Part shown: positions 40,119 through 51,654 of the stretch, in pieces | Layout of the letters: every line of letters starts with the position of its first letter | Numbering within the stretch: the first letter of the stretch is position 1 | Assembly (NCBI RefSeq): GCF_000247695.1 | Contig: NW_004624734.1 | Coordinates: 31,576,295-31,640,294 of the forward strand | DNA from: Heterocephalus glaber | Lineage: Eukaryota > Chordata > Mammalia > Rodentia > Bathyergidae | DNA length: 64,000 bases | Reading direction: 5' to 3' | The notes under the pieces: model-generated | Seen by the model: the letters and a program-made list of their open reading frames with translations, nothing else | Database searches by the model: none | What the model was told of the DNA's origin: nothing | Position numbers and translations under genes: made by a program

Positions 40119-41066
40119 CCCCTTGCCAAAAAAGAGGTATCTATAAATCCCTAGAAAAGTTCTGTAACTCTCAAATTTATTTCCTTCACCAAGGCTTCAA
40201 AGCTGAATTATGCATCAGAATCTTTTTATTTAATATAAGCCATATCAAAGATGCTGACTTGGCCAAAGCTGAATTCATTAATCTTAACAGAAAAAAGTTA
40301 TTGAGTAGAATTAAATTTGAAAAGTCTTGGCGAATTTTAGTTGTCTTTGAGAGAAGCTTACTTTCCTTGAAAAGAATGTGTTTAAGTACATTTGTAAGAA
40401 AATACCTTTGTGAAACAGGATTTCCTATAATAGTAACCAACAAAGCAAAATCTCAAAATCAACTGGATGCTCAACTTGCCAAACTCTATAGGTGTAAAAG
40501 GTCACCCTATAATTTAATGTTCTTAAGCTAAGGAACAACAGCTATCATATTGATGTCCTGAAATACAAAATTCAACTCTAATTTGCTTAGGATTTAAATG
40601 TATTATCTCATTATTTAATATACTGGTAAAAAATATATCATTACTATATCACAAACTTGTTCTAATGTTGTAACTGTATTTTGACATAGCTGGTTTTCTC
40701 TGTAATCCTATATACTATGCTTTATGTATATGATAAAATGGATATTATAAAATGTATATTATAAAAACAATATCCTAATAAAAGGTCCACGGGCTTCAGA
40801 CTGCCTAAGGGCTGCACAACATAAAACAGATTAAGAACCCTCAACCAAATGTGATAGCTTTAAGACCAGAAGAGTAATATGTCAATAAACACTTCCTTGT
40901 GTCATACCATAGCTCGCTAGCTCCACCAACTGATCCCCAGCATCTGAGGAAGACAAGAGTTTTTACCCTTTAAATAAGTACATTGATAGCTTGAATTATT
41001 CAATTGCCTGTACATTTCCAAACTGCAAATTTTTTGTACTGCCCGGAAGGCCAAGAAACCACTCAC

Positions 41067-41264
41067 CGTCAGTAGAATGCATGTGTGAGCTGCCAATCTG
41101 GTCCACTAGCAACATGAAAACAAAGCCCAGTACAAGGGACACACCAATGTAGGCATGCAGCTGTGTGTGGTCGTGGCTGTGCTCATGTTCGTGGACAACT
41201 GATATTTCTGCTGCTTTGTCTGATGCAATCACATTCTGTGCTTCACTGGCTTCGTGGTGTTTTC
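41067..41264 (-). CDS. SLC39A9: SLC39A9 coding exon 3 (His-rich loop, TM3)
   Basis: 198 bases in phase G|GA ... GAC G|AT, giving residues 69-134 ([10 protein letters not shown], ending M-H-S-T-D). It contains the cytosolic His-rich loop [13 protein letters not shown] (about residues 93-105), a presumed zinc-binding or sensing loop, followed by TM3 ([17 protein letters not shown]). The acceptor is CTGTAG above 41264 and the donor GTGAGT at 41066-41061. Differences from human as I remember it are confined to the loop ends. The intron upstream is 22.5 kb and the one downstream 9.0 kb. Confidence 0.97.
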
Positions 41265-41899
41265 CTACAGCAAAATAAACAATAATGAGACAGTGTTTTT
41301 TCCTTAAAAACATTTTCATGTAGAAGCTTCCATTCTTTTGTATTTCAAGCTATACTTACTTCAAAGATATCCACTTTCTATACTGTAATCCAGCCAATCA
41401 TAAACTCCTTCAACTTAAAGTTCATGATGGAAAAATCCCCAAGTATCTTCTGCTTTTGGCATGCAGAACTTCTGACTGCCTATCATTCTCAAAACCTGGG
41501 AAGTGGAAGCAAATCACCATGCAAGAAAGCAGTCATATTCCCAAAGGGACATCATTCCCATATCTTCCTTTTTGTCTGAGAAATTCATGCCAATCTCCTC
41601 AGAAACTACATTAAGTTTTACTCTGATGAAAATATGTGATGAAGAACAGTAAAAACAAGTATAATCAAATTCATCTACTTTTATATCTAGGGTGATATAA
41701 AAACTGCAAATAAAGAACAAATTGAATATAAAATTTTAATATCAGTGGGCAGCCATTAATATGAAACCATAAGGATAAGGTAGTTTAGGAGGCACATCCT
41801 TCAGTCTAAATTCAGTTTTAGGTTGTTAAGAGACTGAATTACAGTATAGTAAATGACATCTGACAGATACTCCTAGTTTATATTCATATATTTGATACC

Positions 41900-42012
41900 T
41901 TTTTTTTGAGACAGGGTCTTATGTACTTCAGGCTGGCCTTGAACACACAGTGATTCTTCTGCCTCAGCTTCCTGAGGGCTGGGATTACAGGCATGCAATA
42001 CCACACCTGACT
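41900..42012 (-). mobile_element. B1 SINE
   Basis: tttttttgagacagggtctt through ataccacacctgac. atttgatac flanks both sides. Confidence 0.75.
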
Positions 42013-42015
42013 AAT

Positions 42016-42720
42016 TTGATACTTTAAAAAATATATTTTGTTCATATCCATCCTGCCTTACACCTCCTCTCCCTTCCTCTTATTCCCTTCCTCTTGTCTA
42101 ATAATAGTCTCCCTCCTATTTTGTCATCTTTTTTAGATTCCATGTATTAGAGAGAACATGTAGATTTGTCTGAGTGTAGCTTATATCTATCTATTTTCTT
42201 TTTTTTTTTTTGGTACCGGGGATCAAACTCAGGTCCTTGCGCTGCAAGGCAGGCGCTGGAACCACTGAGCTAAATCCCCGGCCCTATCTATTTTCTTGAG
42301 AATGACAGAATTTCATTCTTTGCAGCTGAGATATATGTATCTCACATTTTCTTTATTCATTCATCTGTTGATAGGCATCTAGGTTGGTTCCATACCTTGA
42401 CTACTGTGACTTGTGCCTCAATAAACATGGTTATATGCAGGATTCCTATAGTATGCTGATTTTCATTCTTTTGGGTTTATACCAAAAAATGGTAGAGCTG
42501 GATCAAATGATAGCTCTATTTTTAATGTTTAAGAAATCTGTCTACTGATTTCCATAGTGGCTGTACTAATTTACATTTCCCCAGGAGTGTAGAAGGGTGA
42601 CCTCCAATCTTCATCAGCATTTATTGTTTTTCTGTATTGTTGATGATAGTCATTCTGATTAGGGTGAGATGGAATCTCAATACAGTTTTGATTTGCATAT
42701 CCCCCTAGGAAATTTTTAAT
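42016..42720 (-). mobile_element. Old L1 3' fragment, antisense
   Basis: Typical reverse L1 3' end text (tcatctgttgataggcatct, tccatagtggctgtactaat, gggtgagatggaatctcaat). Interrupted by an ID at 42,201. Confidence 0.65.
42201..42284 (-). mobile_element. ID SINE (in L1)
   Basis: ggtaccggggatcaaactca through ctaaatccccggccc. Perfect 13-bp duplications tatctattttctt at 42,188-42,200 and 42,285-42,297. Confidence 0.9.
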
Positions 42721-42949
42721 CAGAATAACCTTTCCCAACATGTATGTGTTGTAAAATTAGAAATCTAAATCTTCCCTTTGAAGACACTTTACTGAGTCTG
42801 TTAAATACAATAAAACACAATGAACTGCTAAAGCGTAAAAACCTCCAGTAATGACCACCAGAGTGAAGATATATAACATTTAAACTTCCAAAAAGTTTTA
42901 CTGGGTTCCTTTGAAGCAATATTAATCCCGGACATAGGCAAGTATTGGT

Positions 42950-44090
42950 CTGCTTTTTGTCCCCAGAGTGTTCCCCATTCTAGGATTTGATATAAATGCA
43001 CTCATACAGTATACATACTGTTTTGTATAAGGCTTCTTTTCCTCAGCACAATGATTTCAGGTTTATTTATGCTTTGTGTTTAACGGTAGTTTGTCTGGTT
43101 AGTGTTCTAATGTGTAATATATCTCAATTTGTTTATCCAATCACCTAAAGATGAACATTTGTGTTATTTTTAATTCTGATTTACAGTATAATAAATAAAG
43201 TTGCTCTGAACACTCGAACACTCAGGTACAAGCCTTCCTGTGGGCATATTTTCATTTCCCTTGGGTAAAAACCTAACAGCAGAAATGATGAGTTGTGTGT
43301 ATGTCTAACTTTATAAAAAGCATTGGCACTCATGGTGTTCTCCAAAGTGGTTGTACCATTTTACATACTCAGCAGCAATATCTGATAGCTCTAGTTGCTC
43401 CATATCATTGCCAACAACTGATACTGTCAGGCTTTTAAATTTTAATCATTTTTATATACACGATCACGTCATCTGAAAACCTCACTCCTTCCCATCTTCA
43501 TGCTCTTTATTTCTTTTTCTGGCATTACTGCATGCTAAAATCTGGCCTGGATTCTAAGATCAGTGTTAAATAGAAGTGGTTCAGAAAAGACAACGTTGCT
43601 TTGTTTCCAATGTTATCTGGAGATTTTTCAAATTTGCTTTTTCTCAAGCTCAGGAAGTTTATTCTTTCCTAGTTTGCTGAGATTTTTTTTCTTTTTAATG
43701 AATGGAAGTTTAATTTTGTCAAATACTTTTCTTTACCTGTTAAGGATAATTGAATGATCTTTCTACTTTACTTGATCCTATTTACTGAACTGAATTGGCT
43801 TTTGTATACCAATCCAACTCTTCTTTTGCATCCTGGCAGTAAATTCTATTTGATCCAAATTATATTATACTTTTTATATATCGCTGAACTCAATTTGTTA
43901 ATTTTTTTTTTTTTTTTTTGGTACCGGGGATCAAACTTGAGTCCTTGCGCTTGCGCAGCAAGCGGCAAAACCACTGAGCTAAATCCCCGGCCCAACAATT
44001 TGTTAATATTTGATAAAGGGTTGTTACATCTACATTCATGAAGGATAACCTTTTTATTGCAATGTATCATAGTTATACTAGCAGCTTAAA
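42950..44090 (-). mobile_element. Old L1 fragment, antisense
   Basis: Reads as reverse L1 ORF2 and 3' end (tccaaagtggttgtaccatt, tttgatccaaattatat, ttgctgagatttttt). Interrupted by an ID at 43,903. Confidence 0.6.
43903..43995 (-). mobile_element. ID SINE (in L1)
   Basis: ggtaccggggatcaaacttg, gcgcagcaagcggc and ctaaatccccggccc. Perfect 12-bp duplications caatttgttaat at 43,891-43,902 and 43,996-44,007. Confidence 0.9.
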
Positions 44091-44898
44091 ATGAGACAGA
44101 CTGCGCTTCGGGGGTGGGGGCACTCTCATCTAGCCAACAAATGTCCATTTCATTAATACAAACAAGGTCTATGAACAGCAGCTCATAAAGCTTTAATGTT
44201 AAGTGGCTTTTTAAATTGCTGAGATGAAATTTATGGCAATGTTTTCTACACTTTTAAGACTATGACTCAGTAAAAAATAAATAAATTTTACATCATGATC
44301 TAGTAAACATACAAATACATGAAAAACGAAATCAAAAGTTTCACAAAATAATATTTAACCTTACAATGTTTACAATGCACTTTTATTTTTCTCTTTGTCC
44401 TTCCTTTGGTCTCTTTTTAAATGCTAGTCACAAGTTCAACCCAGAAACTGATGTCAAGATCACTGAATTGCTACCTTCAGTTTGAAAGCATTACTATGAG
44501 ACTGTCAGAGGGAGAAATGGATGACTTCAGAGTAAGAGGTAGAAAGTAGAAGCCTAGGCTGTAGCAGCCATTTAAAGCAAGCTGAATGCCACAAAGACCT
44601 AGGAGAAAAATGCAGGCAGGCTATATGTGCCCACCTTGTCCTTCACCTAAGCAAGACTGTTAGCATTGATGATTTTAAACTAAAGAACTGATTGAGACCT
44701 CAGAGATGAAAAGTAATTGAGAGAAGCATTTTAAGAGTTTTGAATCAGTGATGTTGAACAATTAAAATGGAGACTCACGGTAACATGAGTGTGTTTAGTT
44801 TGTGAAAAATCATGCAGCTATATACTGTCATTAAGTATACTTTCCTATGTGTATGACAAGTACTTTGTTTCCTTTTTTCCCCACCCTCCCTCTCTCCT

Positions 44899-45024
44899 TA
44901 TTTTTGAAATGGGCATCTTGCTATATTCCCCGGGCTGGTCTTGAACTCCTGGCCTCATGCGATCCTCCTGCCTTAGCTTCCTAAGTAACTGGGACCACAG
45001 GTGTTCACCACCACACCCAGCAAC
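44899..45024 (-). mobile_element. B1 SINE, divergent
   Basis: gggctggtcttgaactcctg through accaccacacccagc: reverse B1. Confidence 0.65.
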
Positions 45025-45210
45025 GTATACTTTTTTGTATGCAATTATTTCATTAAAAATTATAAACTCAAAACATAGACCTGCATGCATAATACTTAGA
45101 TAGCAGACATATCATTTTTCAAGTAGGTCTCCTTTGAAAGCAAAGAGAATAGTTTAGCAAATTTCTCATTCTAGAAAGTGACACAAATGAAGTAAAATCC
45201 TGGATTTTCA

Positions 45211-45392
45211 GCTGGGCGCAGTGGCACACACTTGTAATCTCAGCACTTTGGGAGCCTCAGACAGAAGGATCACAATTTTGAGCCCAGTCTGGGCAACTCA
45301 GCGTGACCTTATCTTAAAAAGTAAAAGGGCTGAGGATATAGCTCAGTGCAAAGGCCCTGGGTTCAATCTCTAGTACCATGGGGAAAACTGGG
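45211..45392 (+). mobile_element. Composite B1-ID SINE
   Basis: gctgggcgcagtggcacaca and agcccagtctgggcaactca (B1 part) then gggctgaggatatagctcag and gggttcaatctctagtacc (ID part). Confidence 0.75.
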
Positions 45393-45489
45393 TTTTTGCT
45401 AGGAACAACACAATTTGGGGTATGCTTCTATTTTAATATGGAAAACCATAATTTAATTCTTACTTATGGATGCTAAGAAGTTACCCATG

Positions 45490-46206
45490 TGTAGGGGAAA
45501 AGGATCTGTAAATAGGGAAAGGCCTCATTGGGCTTTCTGGCTAATTCTGACTAGAAAGAGTTAAAGCTTCACTGGAGAAAGCAATTAACAAGACAAGAGG
45601 GGAGGTGGGCAGGACCGTAAAGGGGAAACCAGGTGTTCAAAATCAAAGTAGCTGCCCTTCACTCACCTCTAATAAAATGAAAAGGAGACAAGGGGCAGCC
45701 ACTTAAAAGAAAGGTCTTCTCTAAGAAAGCTCTTCAACACACCTACATCTACTATACATGTAAAAACACACACAACACACATATTCCCAGTTTAGGGCCA
45801 CTATACTAGTACACTGGCCCCTTTACTTAATTAGGTCTTTTTTTTTTTAACAAACCCATAATTTCTGAAGATAAGATTCTGACAAGACAAAGGAAACCAA
45901 ATGATGCTCACTTAAGAATATCCACGTGGACATAGACAATGGCAAAGGGGGTTAGGTCTTGGGGCATAGGATTTATGACAGCCCAGGGAACCAATCAGAT
46001 TATGACAAATTCCAGGTAAGGGGAAGGGCTCTTACTCCCTATAAAAGCAGGTGAGAACAAAGCGTCCTTGGATTTTCCAGCTCTGAATCCTCTATTCTCG
46101 CTTACAGGATAGTTTTCTGTCCCCTCCTTTCCTCTCTTCCAAATAAAGAGTCTTTGTTTTCCTTTTTAAATGTGGTCCCTTTAATCCTTTAATGGGGCTG
46201 AGTTTA
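45490..46206 (+). mobile_element. Possible LTR-like element
   Basis: Ordered promoter-like parts: ccaatcag near 45,990, ctataaaag near 46,042 and aataaa at 46,142-46,147 followed by gagtctttg. This spacing is that of a retroviral-type LTR. Ends are uncertain, there is no target duplication, and no internal genes are seen. Confidence 0.4.
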
Positions 46207-46287
46207 CAATTCCTGGTTGACTGCAGTGCACATCCCAGACAAAACAAATTACACAATTTTGGTAGCTGTAATTTTAATACCATTTGG

Positions 46288-46379
46288 GTTTTGTGGGGTT
46301 TTTTGGTACCGGGGATTGAACTTGGGACCTTCCACTTGTGAATCAGGCGGAGGAACCACTAAGCTAAATCCTTGGCCCC
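46288..46379 (-). mobile_element. ID SINE
   Basis: ggtaccggggattgaacttg through ctaaatccttggccc. Perfect 15-bp duplications tttaataccatttgg at 46,273-46,287 and 46,380-46,394. Confidence 0.9.
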
Positions 46380-46642
46380 TTTAATACCATTTGGAAAGAT
46401 GCTGTCGGAGAGGATTTGAATATCTTTTCATAATGAGCTCACCTAACATTTAACAAACTGGGCTCCCATCTCAGCCTCTACCTACATTCTATGAGTAGGG
46501 ACCTTTTACGGGGCTTCTCTAGGCCAACACCTTGTCCTTTAAACTCACAAATCGCTGCCTCCTCAAGATTTTCTGTCCTCCCTTCCTCGTGTGTATACAA
46601 CCTACTTGATAACCCTCTTTCATAGGCCTTACCTCACTATAC

Positions 46643-46863
46643 CAGAATGGGGACATCAGCAAACTATAGTCCACCCAAGAGCTGGTGCCTGTTTTATAAA
46701 TGAAGTTTTACCTGAACAAGCAATGTTCATTTGTTCATGAACTGTCTATGGCTACTTTCATGTTACAATGGCAGAGCTGAACGACTGCAACTGAAATCAT
46801 ATGGCCTACAAAGCCTATCAGATTCACTACCGGCCCTTTACAAAAAAAGTGTGCCCAACCCTG
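46643..46863 (+). mobile_element. Non-autonomous hAT-type element
   Basis: Begins cagaatggggacatcagcaa and ends gtgcccaaccctg; the interior has tgtctatggctactttcat and acaatggcagagctgaac. This is a widespread mammalian hAT family (name not recalled). An opposite-orientation relative is at 31,672. Confidence 0.6.
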
Positions 46864-46957
46864 TTGCTACTGATTATGAATTTGTTTACTTTGCATTGGC
46901 TGTGACTTCTTCAAGGCAGGGAATATAAATTATATTTCTGAACTGCTAACAATATTC

Positions 46958-47459
46958 TGATAGCCAACTTGACTCCATTTTTGCAGCTGCAGGTGATTCC
47001 AGGTGGTCGCCTCCCCCTTCCCGCCTTGGGAGTCCCCTCAGTTAATGCATGATAGACTGCTGCATCCTGTTTGACAGAGCAATCTGCAAATATATGTTAT
47101 CTTTGTGACATTCCCATTTGGTAGAACAGACTGCAACGATATGTTATCTTTACAACCTTGTAAACAGAATACTCTGCCCTGTGTGATATTTTGTTTTAAC
47201 TAAACTATGTGAAACTTCCCCTGACCCCCACCACCACTAACTTAGCAAAGTTCTGCTTCCCTAAAATTCTGCTTGCATTCCCCTTCTCCCTGAGCACTCC
47301 TTAATTAAAAGAGCTGCTTAACAGAACTGCACAAGCCACTTTTTGTTGTTGAGAGTTTTTCCAGCGCGAGCTGCTCTCAACCGCCAGCTGACAATAAAGG
47401 ACTCGAATTTGGCTCAGAGCGTGGTGATTCTCTATAATCTCTCATGATTGAGTATAACA
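46958..47459 (+). mobile_element. Probable solo LTR of an endogenous retrovirus-like element
   Basis: About 500 bp starting tgatagcc and ending near taaca. It has an A/T-rich TATA-like attaaaag (about 47,304), an AATAAA at 47,393-47,398 and a gctcagagcgtggtgattc downstream segment typical of R/U5. No internal viral genes and no clear target duplication. Confidence 0.45.
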
Positions 47460-47644
47460 TATATGGCCAGAAATCTAGTAGATGATCAACAAATAGATGC
47501 CAAAGACAAAAACTGGCCTTTACTCCAGTACTTTTTAGTATGGCATTTCATTTTAAAAGTTGTGGCATTTACTTATTACTACCTGGCCAAAAAAAAAAAT
47601 TTTTTTCCTAGTAGTTCACACTAAGGTATACCTCCAGCCTTTCT

Positions 47645-47767
47645 TAATTTTGAGACAAGGTCTTACTAAATTGGTAAATTGCCCCCGCTGGGCTTGAATT
47701 TTCAATCCTATTGTCTCAGCCTCCCAGAGTGCTGGGATTATACGTGCGTACCACCATGCCCAGCTCC
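47645..47767 (-). mobile_element. B1 SINE
   Basis: ttttgagacaaggtcttact through accaccatgcccagctcc. Confidence 0.7.
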
Positions 47768-47845
47768 AAAAAGATTTTCTCAAAGGGAAATAAAATATAA
47801 TGTTTAGTCTTATGTTTTAGGAAAATTATGCACATGAGTCTCTTT

Positions 47846-47927
47846 TTTTTTTGGTACCAGGGATCGAACTCAGGTCCCTGCACTTGCGCAGCAGGTGGCA
47901 AAACCACTGAGCTAAATCCCCGGCCCT
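47846..47927 (-). mobile_element. ID SINE
   Basis: ggtaccagggatcgaactca, gcgcagcaggtggc and ctaaatccccggccc. Perfect 17-bp duplications tgcacatgagtctcttt at 47,829-47,845 and 47,928-47,944. Confidence 0.9.
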
Positions 47928-48641
47928 TGCACATGAGTCTCTTTAAGTAAAATCTAGCTTTATTAGGTAACAGGTACATGCTAAATTACGTGAAAGATTA
48001 TGCTAAAGCATAATCTATGTCTTATTAAAGGATATTAGTCATACTATTTGTGAACAGCTGTATAACAATTCAAAGACAATCACTTCTAGGGTACCTATAA
48101 TTCTGAAACTAAATATCAAGCCTAATTACAACAATTTCCAAAGGACAGTTAATATTTTACTTTATGTATTCCAGAATTTAGAAATTTAGATGGGTATAAA
48201 ATCCTCCCATATCTTAGATCTTTTACAAACAGGAATGGAAAGGGGATCTACAGATGGAGAGAAGGGGAAGAGGAATTTAAAAAATTAAGATACGTACACG
48301 TACATGTACATGTACCTATCTCCCCTGGTAAATGTAATCATTAACATGTAACCATGTGCTAATAAAAAAATTAAAAGTAATGAAATCATCCCATATCTTA
48401 CTCCAAGAATACTTTATCTAAATCTTAGAACACTATTTTTGGTACTACCTTCTGAGTCAAGTTTATGAACCATAAGAAATGATCTTCTTATTCTGTAACA
48501 TCACTGGCTTTTGCTCTAAAATGGTATTGGATGAATTTACCATCTAATTTACTAAGCAGATTGGCATTCAGTAATTTATTTCCCCAAACTGAAACTATTT
48601 CAGGGGGGATTCTGCCAAAACTGATGATATTCATCAAAATA

Positions 48642-48654
48642 TGCTGCATACTTT
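48642..48654. repeat. Target-site duplication, left copy (MFF retrocopy)
   Basis: tgctgcatacttt, identical to 50,335-50,347. It abuts the poly(T) (minus-strand poly(A)) end of the retrocopy. On the minus strand the integration site reads TC/AAAAG, close to the L1 endonuclease preference TT/AAAA. Confidence 0.9.
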
Positions 48655-50334
48655 CTTTTTTTTTTTTCTTTGACAGTTTATTAAATACACTACATTTGTA
48701 CCTTATTTCGTAGTTTTTAAAAATTGTTCACACACAGTAAGAATGTACTTTATAGAAAACTATCCTCAAAACTAAAATGAAAATAATGTGCATACCACAC
48801 ACATTAGATAAACTGATGAATTGTTAGGAATTAATTTAATTTGAACAGGTGATCATGAAATATTAGGTGGTTTGATTTTCTTAAATCTAGTACCAGACCA
48901 TAACTTTAAAAGTGTTAATGTTGAAAGGTAGTGCAAAAATGTCTATTAACAAAACTGCTTAATAATGTTGAGAAACAGCATGAAACACTTTCTTTTACAG
49001 ATACCTTTCTAAATCAATTCTCAATGCATTCTCTCTCCCTTTCAGAGAATCAGTTGTGCAGACTGATGAGGTGAAAAATCAATTTCTTAAAAAAAAAAAA
49101 AAAAAAGTAGAGGCTATTTACAAAACATGCAAAAGAATTTTATGTAAAGTGTTACTGCAGAACTAGCTTAAAGGGAAACCAGCTGAGTAGCAGAATATAC
49201 CCTTACTTCTACAAATATAGGTCCTTTCCTCTACTTTCTGGAAGAAATACATTGTTTAGGGGATGGGCTATAAAACGGCATACAGTGCAAAGAGAAAAAC
49301 AAAGAGTTTGTAAATCCTTTGTATTTCCAGCCGGTGAGACAATATACTTCAGTGCTGAGGTTACCTCTAGCGGACGAAACCAGAGCCAGCTATTAAGCAG
49401 CCAGAATGCAACAGTAATTGAATACATGACCATTTCTCTTTTAGCACGTTCTTTGTTCTCCTCTTCTAGAAGTTGCAGACGTCTATTTAGTTTGATTATC
49501 TGTCATCTTAATGAAACTGCATCTACAACATTCATGTCATCTGCCACTCCTTCAACTGTTGGATCTATACTTGAAATGCCACACATAGAATCATTTCTGA
49601 CCAGCTGTCCATTTTGGTGAACAGCATTTTCACCCATAGAGCACTCTTTTTAAGCTGCAAACTGCATGGATTTCATCATTTTGAGGGGCTGGAGGAGGTC
49701 TTTCTAAGTCCAGAAAATCTAGTGGTCTTTCACTTAGTGTAAGTACATGAGGTGGTGTTTTTAGTGCCAGAGGCTTTAAAGGAGTTGACTGAATAAGGTC
49801 AAGATCTGCTGGTCTTGAAAATGAAATATCTTCATTATTTCCTGCTACAACAATCCTCTCGGGAACTTGCATTATCACACTAGCATTTGGAACTCCTTCT
49901 TGGAATCCTTGTTCCAGGTCAGCATTCGGTGGTACTACTTTTAATTTTTCCGGGACCCTCATTCACTGACTAATACCTTCGGTGTATTCCATTTCATACT
50001 GAATTCGACTAATTTCTGCCACCTCAGCAGCAGTGGGAGAAGGAAACGCTGCCACACTAACCAATTGTGTACCAAGTACCGCTTGCTGTTGGCACTGTTT
50101 CTGTGCTTCATATTAAATCCTTGACTTGCTTCACTGTGCATGGGCTTGGCTTGGAGCCACTTGTGTCCCCCTGGGCCCTCCGCAGAGTCCTGCAGAGGGC
50201 TGCCGCCCGCCGGCTCTGGGGGCGCTCTCAGAGGCCATTCAATGGCCAAGCTCCTGCCGTGGGCAGCCCAGGCAAGGCACCCACGGAGTGGCCCGCAGTG
50301 TCCCAGGACAGACGCCGACTGGCCCCTCTCGGCC
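48655..50334 (-). pseudogene. Processed pseudogene of MFF (mitochondrial fission factor)
   Basis: Minus-strand sequence matches MFF from its 5'UTR through the C-terminal membrane anchor. Recognisable parts are P-T-A-A-E-V-A-E-I-S-R-I-Q-Y-E-M-E-Y near 50,010, M-R-V-P-E-K-L-K-V-V-P-P-N-A-D from 49,962, S-F-S-R-P-A-D-L-D-L-I-Q-S-T-P near 49,800, the coiled coil I-I-K-L-N-R-R-L-Q-L-L-E-E-E near 49,480, and the anchor S-I-T-V-A-F-W-L-L-N-S-W-L-W-F near 49,400. There are no introns. The middle exons are missing, as in short MFF splice forms (N-D-S joins almost directly to G-I-S-S-I-D). Disabling changes are an in-frame TGA before M-R-V-P, a frameshift after L-K-R, another TGA in the coiled coil and a +1 shift at the end. 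An AATAAA (48,677-48,682) precedes a poly(A) tract, and 13-bp duplications flank the copy. It lies in sense orientation in SLC39A9 intron 2. Confidence 0.93.
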
Positions 50335-50347
50335 TGCTGCATACTTT
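50335..50347. repeat. Target-site duplication, right copy (MFF retrocopy)
   Basis: tgctgcatacttt, identical to 48,642-48,654. It abuts the GC-rich 5'UTR end of the retrocopy, so the copied mRNA is probably full length at its 5' end. Confidence 0.9.
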
Positions 50348-51654
50348 TGAGGTAAATTAGAGTTCCAACTTTTTTTTGCACAATCGCTGATAGTGTACAA
50401 TTTCCTTAAGTTACAATTTTGAAGGGATTAACATTTATTTTGATGGAAAATAATGGAAAGAAAAACAGCAACATACAACAAAAATTTCTTGAAATAAATG
50501 GACTATTTTGAGGCTTTTGATAAAAGATCTGAGTACTTACCACTAAATGCAATTTAACTTAATATAAAAACATAAAATGGTTATTGGGTTATATACAGTG
50601 GTAGACATAATTGGTTTTGTTAGAATCTGTGTGCATGCACACACACACAAACATAAAACCCGGCAAAATGAGCAGAAACTTTAATGAATAATGATCACAC
50701 AAAAACTATCAAAGTACATAAACACTTTAGTAATGGGATCCAAATAATCAATATTAATATAACTATCTTTCCTTCTAGTTTAGGACATAGAACTCAACCT
50801 AGCAAAAACTGAGATCTCAAATATCAGCTATTTACCTAAAATATATTAAGTTCTGAATGCCTCACTCATGCAAGACCTTTTAGGTTCTTGTGTCTGCTTT
50901 ACTCAGGGCCCTGGTTGATAATTCATTAGATATGTTCTACGTCACACTCCCTACTGCAAAGTACACAAATCAATGGTGTTATCAATGGGTAGTGCACATC
51001 AAGCATGTATTTCTCAGGGTACCAACTTCAGTGTTCAGCAAATCATTACAGGCTCAGTCCTCTCCCTAGATATTTATACATGAATTTCTGCAGTAAGTTC
51101 CAACAGTATGGCCTGCAGCCTTCCCATGTCATCAACAAATATACTTAATTAAATGTGACAGAATCAATTTACTCTTTCAAAAGTTTTGTTGGAGCACCTG
51201 CTTCAGATTAACATGCTCTTCTGTACTTCTATAAAGGACAAAGTACAGTATTCTTTGACCCAAACCTTCAGGTAAAGTGGCTTTATTTTTTTCTTCTTTC
51301 AGGTGGTCCAACTTTTGATTTATATTTTTGGCTGCTGTTAATTACTTTTAGTTTCTTAACTTCTATTCATAGCTTATAAATTTTATAGTTCTATTATATA
51401 TATTTTTTTCCTGGCAAAGACAAGCAGCGAATTTTCTGTAATAGGTCAGTGTAGCTCTTATTTCACTGATACATTGTTTCTAATGTAAAAGAGAAAAGCT
51501 GATTATGAAGTCAAAAGTATGAAGCTGACATAAAGGGATGTTAAGGAATCTCTGAGCAAAATATTATTGTTTTTGTTAGAAAACTTGGACCTCTTCATCA
51601 GACAAACACTTTACTGGTAATTTTAAATTTCTTATGCTGAATACCACTGAGCAG

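Larger units (their letters stand above)
39409..40845 (+). mobile_element. Decayed hAT (Charlie-like) transposon with transposase remnant
   Basis: Left end caactattcttaacctgggg resembles the hAT/Charlie terminus CAGTGGTTCTTAACCTGGGG, and right end gattaagaaccctca is its imperfect inverted copy. Between them, 40,259-40,531 is an open 90-codon frame with A-E-F-I-N-L and K-Y-L-C-E-T-G-F-P-I-I-V-T-N-K, resembling the C-terminal dimerisation region of hAT transposases (Y-L-C-E-x-G-F). It is interrupted by an ID element (39,658-39,764) and a B1 (39,997-40,118). No clear 8-bp target duplication survives, so it is old. A domesticated or retrocopied ZBED-type gene fragment is the alternative, but the terminal repeats favour a transposon. 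Confidence 0.55.
32038..41066 (-). other. SLC39A9: SLC39A9 intron 3
   Basis: 9.0 kb, GT-AG. It is filled with B1, ID and composite SINEs, a Tigger-like element, antisense old L1 and a decayed hAT transposon, each listed separately. The stretches 34,050-34,700 and 35,400-36,430 show nothing I recognise. Confidence 0.85.

Noticed and set aside
49209..49433. Small protein with S-I-T-V-A-F-W-L-L-N-S-W-L-W-F as a functional tail-anchored ORF
   Set aside because: It is the C-terminal piece of the MFF retrocopy; the frame runs past the normal stop through a +1 shift and upstream frames are broken.
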